This document shows positions 59,791-64,000 of a DNA stretch of 64,000 nt, piece by piece (position 1 is the stretch's first letter; the number at the start of each line of letters is the position of its first letter). This DNA comes from Scandinavium lactucae. GTDB taxonomy: Bacteria > Pseudomonadota > Gammaproteobacteria > Enterobacterales > Enterobacteriaceae. The notes below the pieces were generated by a model. It saw nothing but the letters and a program-made list of their open reading frames with translations. It was not told the origin of the DNA and ran no database searches. The stretch is taken from assembly GCF_033843265.1 (NCBI RefSeq), contig NZ_JAWXRD010000039.1, forward strand, positions 1-64,000, written 5' to 3'. A program made the position numbers and the translations under genes.

Positions 59791-60113
59791 TGGCTGATAT
59801 CCTGTGGATTATTCCTGGCATCGCCGTTCTGTCCGTCGGAACCTACCTGATGCGCTTTGGTGGGGCAAAGCTCGGTAACAAGCTGGCACTTTCTGACCGC
59901 TCTCAGGCGATGCTCAACGACGCGGCCACGACGTTACTGTTTGCAGTTGCGCTGGCGGCGACCTTCTTTGAGGGCAACCATTTTGCGGGCAGTGCGCGTG
60001 TTATCGGCGTGGCGGTGGCGGTGTTTCTGGCCTGGCGCAAAATGCCGCTCATTGTGGTGATTGTTGCCGCTGCGGTGGTGACCGCCGTGCTGCGTTATTT
60101 CGGCCTGCGTTAA
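59790..60113 (+). CDS. AzlD-family amino acid exporter, small subunit
   Basis: 107-aa membrane protein with three to four helices (ILWIIPGIAVLSVGTYLMRFGG; AATTLLFAVALAATFF; MPLIVVIVAAAVVTAVLRYF), of the AzlD/YgaH family that works as an obligate partner of AzlC. It begins on the last base of the azlC stop codon, so the two are translationally coupled. A CACTCAGG/CCTGAGTG hairpin lies 9 bp after the stop. Confidence 0.88.
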   Translation: MADILWIIPGIAVLSVGTYLMRFGGAKLGNKLALSDRSQAMLNDAATTLLFAVALAATFFEGNHFAGSARVIGVAVAVFLAWRKMPLIVVIVAAAVVTAVLRYFGLR

Positions 60114-60122
60114 TTCTGCATA

Positions 60123-60147
60123 CACTCAGGTTTCACGCCTGAGTGTG
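60123..60147 (+). terminator. Hairpin after azlD
   Basis: ACACTCAGG (60123-60131) pairs with CCTGAGTGT (60139-60147), 7-nt loop; no T-run. Confidence 0.5.
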
Positions 60148-60262
60148 CGCTGTCCCGCAAAACTTAGCGCTGTTTCTGTCATCACCCACGGACATATTGC
60201 CCGTCAGCTTTCCCACGCCTGACCGCTACACTGGATGTCTATTTTTTAGACGGAATATCCGT

Positions 60263-60709
60263 ATGGCGCGCCTCACTCCCGACTGCATCAACCTGAACAT
60301 TCGCGGCAATACTGCCTATTCCATTCTGAAGCAATTGGCGGATATGGCTTACGCCCGTGGTTTTGTCAGCGATAAAAGTGTGTTTCTGCAAACGCTGCTG
60401 CAGCGTGAAAAACTGCATTCCACCGGTTTCGGCTCCGGCATCGCCGTTCCACACGGCAAAAATGCCTGCGTCAACCAGCCCTTCATACTGTTCGCCCGCA
60501 AAACGGAAACCATCGACTGGCAAGCCGCCGATGGCCAACCGGTCAACGGCTGGATTTGCATTGGTGTGCCGCAGGCAGGGGAAGAGAATCAGCTGAAAAT
60601 GATTGGTGCGCTGTGCCGCAAAATCATCCATGCCGATTTCATCGAGCAGCTACAACAGGGCGATGTAAGCCAGATCCTGACGCTACTGAATCAGACGCTC
60701 AGCGAATAA
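60263..60709 (+). CDS. frvA: PTS fructose-family EIIA component FrvA
   Basis: 148-aa cytoplasmic EIIA of the fructose/mannitol family, the same length as E. coli FrvA. The phospho-acceptor is His64 in GSGIAVPHGKNA. The frame is open from 60143, but the ATG at 60263 (MARLTPDCINLNI) matches the family start and has GGA upstream. First gene of frvABXR; 13 bp before frvB. Physiological substrate of the frv system is not established. Confidence 0.9.
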   Translation: MARLTPDCINLNIRGNTAYSILKQLADMAYARGFVSDKSVFLQTLLQREKLHSTGFGSGIAVPHGKNACVNQPFILFARKTETIDWQAADGQPVNGWICIGVPQAGEENQLKMIGALCRKIIHADFIEQLQQGDVSQILTLLNQTLSE

Positions 60710-60722
60710 AAAGGAACCGGCT

Positions 60723-62180
60723 ATGGAATCATCATTACGTGTTGTGGCCATTACCAACTGCCCGGCGGGGATCGCTCACACTTATATGGTCGCCGAAGCG
60801 CTGGAGCAAAAGGCACGTCAGCTCGGACATACCATTCGGGTGGAAACGCAAGGCTCGAGCGGGGTCGAAAACCGCCTCAGCGATGCGGAAATCGCTGCCG
60901 CCGACTATGTGATCCTCGCCACCGGGCGTGGCATCAGTAATGACGATCGGCAGCGTTTTGTCGGTAAAAAGGTCTACGAGATCCCTATCTCACAGGCGCT
61001 AAAAAATATCGACACTATTTTCCCTCACTTAGCGACCCAAGCGCTGACGTTTACTGCCGATAACAGCGTGAGGCTTGGAAAGCAGGAGGTTGTTCAGGGT
61101 AGCGTGATGAGCCATCTGATGGCGGGGGTTTCAGCCGCGCTGCCGTTCGTTATCGGCGGCGGTATCCTGGTGGCCATCGCCAATATGCTGGTGCAAATGG
61201 GTTTGCCGTATACCGATATGGCGAAAGGCGCACCATCGTTTACCTGGGTGGTTGAATCGATAGGCTATCTCGGTTTCACCTTCATGATCCCGATTATGGG
61301 CGCTTATATCGCCTCGTCGATTGCTGATAAACCGGCGTTTGCCCCGGCTTTTTTGGTGTGCTATCTCGCCAACGATAAAGGCCTGCTCGGCACCCAGTCG
61401 GGCGCGGGCTTCCTTGGCGCGGTGGTGTTGGGGCTGGCAGTCGGTTACTTCGTACTGTGGTTTCGTAAAGTACGACTCGGCAAAGCCCTGCAACCGCTGC
61501 TCGGCTCGATGCTGATCCCCTTCGTTACGCTGCTGCTCTTCGGCGTGCTGACCTATTACCTCGTCGGGCCGTTTATGTCCGATGTGATGAGTGGCCTGCT
61601 GCACATCCTCAACACCATTCCGCCGTCAATGAAACTCGGGGCCGCGTTCCTGGTCGGGGCGATGCTGGCGTTCGATATGGGCGGGCCTATCAACAAAACC
61701 GCATGGTTCTTCTGCTTTTCGCTACTCGAAAAACAGATCTACGACTGGTACGCGATTGTCGGCGTGGTGGCGTTAATGCCGCCAATGGCCGCCGGGATCG
61801 CCACATATCTGGCCCCGAAACTGTTCACGGCGCAGGAAAAAAGTGCCGCCAGTAGCGCGATTGTGGTCGGTGCCACGGTGGCAACCGAACCTGCTATCCC
61901 TTACGCGCTGGCCGCTCCGCTGCCGATGATCACCGCCAATACCCTGAGTGGCGGCATTACCGGGATGTTGGTTATTGCGTTCGGTATTAAGCGCCTGGCA
62001 CCTGGCTTAGGCATTTTTGATCCGCTCATCGGGCTGATGTCACCGGTCGGGTCGTTCTATCTGGTGCTGGCCGTCGGGCTGGCGCTTAACATCTCGTTGA
62101 TCATTCTACTGAAAGGCTTCTGGCTGAAGCGTAAAACCGCAACACAACAGGAAAACGAACATGGACACCGAACTGCTTAA
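60723..62180 (+). CDS. frvB: PTS fructose-family EIIBC component FrvB
   Basis: 485-aa fusion of a cytoplasmic EIIB domain (residues 1-100, phospho-Cys in VAITNCPAGIAHT) and a membrane EIIC domain (about 125-470, starting MSHLMAGVSAALPFVIGGGILVA; conserved AFDMGGPINKTAW and TEPAIPYAL). E. coli FrvB is 483 aa. AGGAACC-type RBS before the ATG at 60723. Its 3' end overlaps frvX by 20 bp. Works with FrvA. Confidence 0.92.
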   Translation: MESSLRVVAITNCPAGIAHTYMVAEALEQKARQLGHTIRVETQGSSGVENRLSDAEIAAADYVILATGRGISNDDRQRFVGKKVYEIPISQALKNIDTIFPHLATQALTFTADNSVRLGKQEVVQGSVMSHLMAGVSAALPFVIGGGILVAIANMLVQMGLPYTDMAKGAPSFTWVVESIGYLGFTFMIPIMGAYIASSIADKPAFAPAFLVCYLANDKGLLGTQSGAGFLGAVVLGLAVGYFVLWFRKVRLGKALQPLLGSMLIPFVTLLLFGVLTYYLVGPFMSDVMSGLLHILNTIPPSMKLGAAFLVGAMLAFDMGGPINKTAWFFCFSLLEKQIYDWYAIVGVVALMPPMAAGIATYLAPKLFTAQEKSAASSAIVVGATVATEPAIPYALAAPLPMITANTLSGGITGMLVIAFGIKRLAPGLGIFDPLIGLMSPVGSFYLVLAVGLALNISLIILLKGFWLKRKTATQQENEHGHRTA

Positions 62181-63222
62181 GCAGTTGTGTAACGCCACCG
62201 CCGTCAGCGGTGATGAACAGGAAGTTCGCGATATTTTGCGGGCAGCGCTGGAAAAGAGCGCGGAAGAAATCAGCTTCGACGGCCTGGGCAGTTTTATCGC
62301 CCGCAAAGGCAAGCGTGGCCCGAAAGTGGCGATTGTCGGGCACATGGATGAAGTGGGTCTTATGGTCAGCCATATCACCGACGCGGGATTTCTGCGCTTT
62401 GCGACCATCGGCGGCTGGTGGAGCCAGTCGATGCTCAACCATCGGGTCGCGGTGCGGACCCGTTCGGGCCAGATAATTGCGGGCGTCATCGGCTCAGTCG
62501 CGCCCCACGCGCTGACGGAAAAGCAAAAACAGCAGCCGGTCGATTTTGACGAGATGTTTATTGATATTGGCGCGAACAGCCGGGAAGAGGTGGAAAAACG
62601 CGGCATTGCGCCGGGCGACTTTGTTAGCCCTGAGGCAAATTTCGCCCGTTGGGGCGAGGATAAAATCGTCGCAAAAGCACTGGATAACCGCGCCGGATGC
62701 GCCTTAATGGCCGAGCTGTTTCAGGCGGTCGATAACCCGGACATCACCCTGTATGGCGTGGCCACAGTGGAAGAAGAAGTGGGCCTGCGCGGGGCGCAAA
62801 CGTCAGCCGAATCTATCCAGCCGGACGTGGTGATCGTCCTTGATACCGCGGTGGCTGGCGATGTGCCAGGCATCGATAACGTGAAATTCCCGCTGAAACT
62901 CGGCAGCGGCCCGGCGGTGATGCTGTTTGATAAACGCTATTTCCCGAACCACAAATTAACGGCGCTGCTGAAAGCCTCGGCGGAGCAAACAGCAAGCCCG
63001 GTGCAGGTCTGCATCATGAAAACCGGGGCCACCGACGGCGGGCGCTATAACGTGATGGGCGGTGGTCGCCCGGTGCTGGCGCTGTGCCTGCCCACGCGCT
63101 ATCTACACGCCAACAGCGGGATGATTTCTGAAAAAGACTACGATGCGTTATTTGCCATGACCCGCACACTGTTGCAGCGATTAAACGGTGATACGGTGGC
63201 GGCTTTGCGGGATTTCAGGTGA
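62161..63222 (+). CDS. frvX: FrvX, M42-family metallo-aminopeptidase-like protein
   Basis: 353 aa (356 in E. coli). Metal-binding motifs of the M42 family are complete: VGHMDEVGLMV (His), ALDNRAGCALM (Asp), TVEEEVGLRGA (Glu pair), VLDTAVAGD (Asp) and RYLHANSGM (His). M42 proteins are co-catalytic zinc/cobalt aminopeptidases or, in some relatives, glucanase-like; the role of this one inside a PTS operon is unknown. The ATG at 62161 follows AGGAAAACGAAC and starts inside the end of frvB. Confidence 0.9.
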   Translation: MDTELLKQLCNATAVSGDEQEVRDILRAALEKSAEEISFDGLGSFIARKGKRGPKVAIVGHMDEVGLMVSHITDAGFLRFATIGGWWSQSMLNHRVAVRTRSGQIIAGVIGSVAPHALTEKQKQQPVDFDEMFIDIGANSREEVEKRGIAPGDFVSPEANFARWGEDKIVAKALDNRAGCALMAELFQAVDNPDITLYGVATVEEEVGLRGAQTSAESIQPDVVIVLDTAVAGDVPGIDNVKFPLKLGSGPAVMLFDKRYFPNHKLTALLKASAEQTASPVQVCIMKTGATDGGRYNVMGGGRPVLALCLPTRYLHANSGMISEKDYDALFAMTRTLLQRLNGDTVAALRDFR

Positions 63223-63228
63223 ACAAGG

Positions 63229-64000
63229 ATGCTCAACGAACGTCAGCTCTCCCTTTTGGTCAAACTGGAACATCAGTCCAGCTCCCTGGCGGAGCTGGCG
63301 CAGTCCGCAGGGGTCTCCGCGCGCACCATTTCGCGGGATATTGATTATCTGAACTTCACCCTCAGCGGCCGCGCCCGGGTGAACAATCAGGGCAGCGCAG
63401 GAGTACAGCTCGACATTCTCGACCGAAAGCACTATTTCCAGCTATTGCAGCGTCACGACCACGACGATCAGCTGCTGGCGCTGCTGTTGCTCAACGGCTT
63501 CACCACCCGCCTTCAGCTGGCGGACGCACTTGATCTTCCAGAAACGCTGGTTGCCGATAAACTGGTAAAACTGCGACAACGCTACGAAAAAGTATTCTGT
63601 ATCGCCGGGCGGCCTGGGGTCGGTTATTTTATCGATGAGCCCGAAACGCGGCAGATCCTGATCCTCGCCAACTTGCTGAAAAAAGACCCGTTTATCTCCC
63701 CGCTGACCGGCTTTAACTACGCCGCCGTCGAACGTTTAACCTCATCCCTCGCCTCGTTGCAGGGATGGCCCGCGATCGGCCGGGATTATGTCGTCAGCAT
63801 GGTCCTTGCAGTATGGGCGATGCGGAATGTCATCCGCAGCGTACCGCTTTCCGAAGGGGATCATGACATTGCGTTCTGTATTGAAAACGCGGGGTTTTAT
63901 TTTAATCAGAAGACGTTGAGTGTGCTGGTGTCGCTGCTGGATGAATTGCAACTACAGGCCACGCGCATTACGCCGGAGGTTATCCAGCATCTGTTGACCG
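63229..64000 (+). CDS. frvR: FrvR, PRD-containing frv regulator (5' part, cut by window end)
   Basis: Open from the ATG at 63229 (MLNERQLSLLVKLEHQ, AAGG just upstream) to the end of the window, 257 codons without a stop. Residues 1-60 form an HTH_11-type DNA-binding domain (LAELAQSAGVSARTISRDIDYLNF); a second Mga-like HTH and PRD-type helical segments follow. It resembles the N-terminal part of E. coli FrvR (about 580 aa). Regulators of this type combine PRD and EIIA/EIIB-like domains, and their activity is set by PTS phosphorylation; the remaining domains lie beyond the window. Six bp after frvX, so in the frv operon. Confidence 0.88.
   Translation, partial: MLNERQLSLLVKLEHQSSSLAELAQSAGVSARTISRDIDYLNFTLSGRARVNNQGSAGVQLDILDRKHYFQLLQRHDHDDQLLALLLLNGFTTRLQLADALDLPETLVADKLVKLRQRYEKVFCIAGRPGVGYFIDEPETRQILILANLLKKDPFISPLTGFNYAAVERLTSSLASLQGWPAIGRDYVVSMVLAVWAMRNVIRSVPLSEGDHDIAFCIENAGFYFNQKTLSVLVSLLDELQLQATRITPEVIQHLLT

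Noticed and set aside
53095..60262. Prophage, integrative element or defence island
   Set aside because: All genes are sugar or amino-acid transport, hydrolysis and regulation genes; no integrase, transposase, tRNA, att repeat or nuclease was found.

Overview
The window reads as a chromosomal segment of a member of the Enterobacteriaceae. Gene content, order and protein lengths follow the Escherichia coli arc from murI/btuB through oxyR, argECBH, metJBLF, hslVU, cpxRAP and sodA to rhaTRSBAD and frvABXR. Accessory genes and differences from K-12 (a KdgM-type porin beside metJ, an ABC transporter in the rhamnose locus, a GH4/PTS module, azlCD) point to a relative such as Enterobacter, Leclercia, Lelliottia or a similar genus. 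I cannot fix the genus by eye. All identifications rest on recognising the protein and DNA sequences; no search was run.

Layout. 1-120: P1 promoter of an rRNA operon leaving the window to the left. 0.1-15.5 kb: murI, btuB with a cobalamin riboswitch, trmA, yijD-fabR, sthA, oxyR with a short divergent OxyS-like RNA, the divergent argCBH/argE pair with two ARG boxes, and ppc. 15.5-24.6 kb: katG, metF, metBL and metJ with MetJ operator arrays, a KdgM-type porin, rpmE. 24.8-32.8 kb: priA, cytR, ftsN, the heat-shock protease hslVU behind a sigma-32 type promoter, menA, rraA. 32.8-39.9 kb: a DUF1993 gene, pfkA, fieF, cpxP with the 3'UTR-derived sRNA CpxQ, cpxRA, yiiM, sodA. The zapB-glpFKX-fpr-tpiA-sbp block that separates rraA from pfkA in E. 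coli is absent here.

40.1-53.1 kb is the rhamnose locus: transporter rhaT, regulators rhaR and rhaS, then rhaB, rhaA, rhaD, a four-gene sugar ABC importer resembling the rhizobial rhamnose transporter, an iron-type lactaldehyde reductase candidate and the mutarotase rhaM, all on one strand. Together these cover uptake, mutarotation, isomerisation, phosphorylation, aldol cleavage and reduction of the L-lactaldehyde formed.

53.1-60.1 kb lies between rhaM and frvA, genes that are neighbours in K-12. It looks like an accessory insertion: a GH4 6-phospho-glycosidase, a cellobiose-family PTS EIIC without its EIIA/EIIB, a GntR/UTRA regulator, a RafY-like glycoporin facing it, and an XRE-cupin regulator divergent from an azlCD exporter pair. 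60.2-64.0 kb is frvA, frvB, frvX and the start of frvR, cut by the window edge.

No tRNA, CRISPR array, insertion sequence or prophage gene was seen. Three clear REP/BIME elements all sit inside operons (argB/argH, rhaA/rhaD, and within the ABC importer genes).
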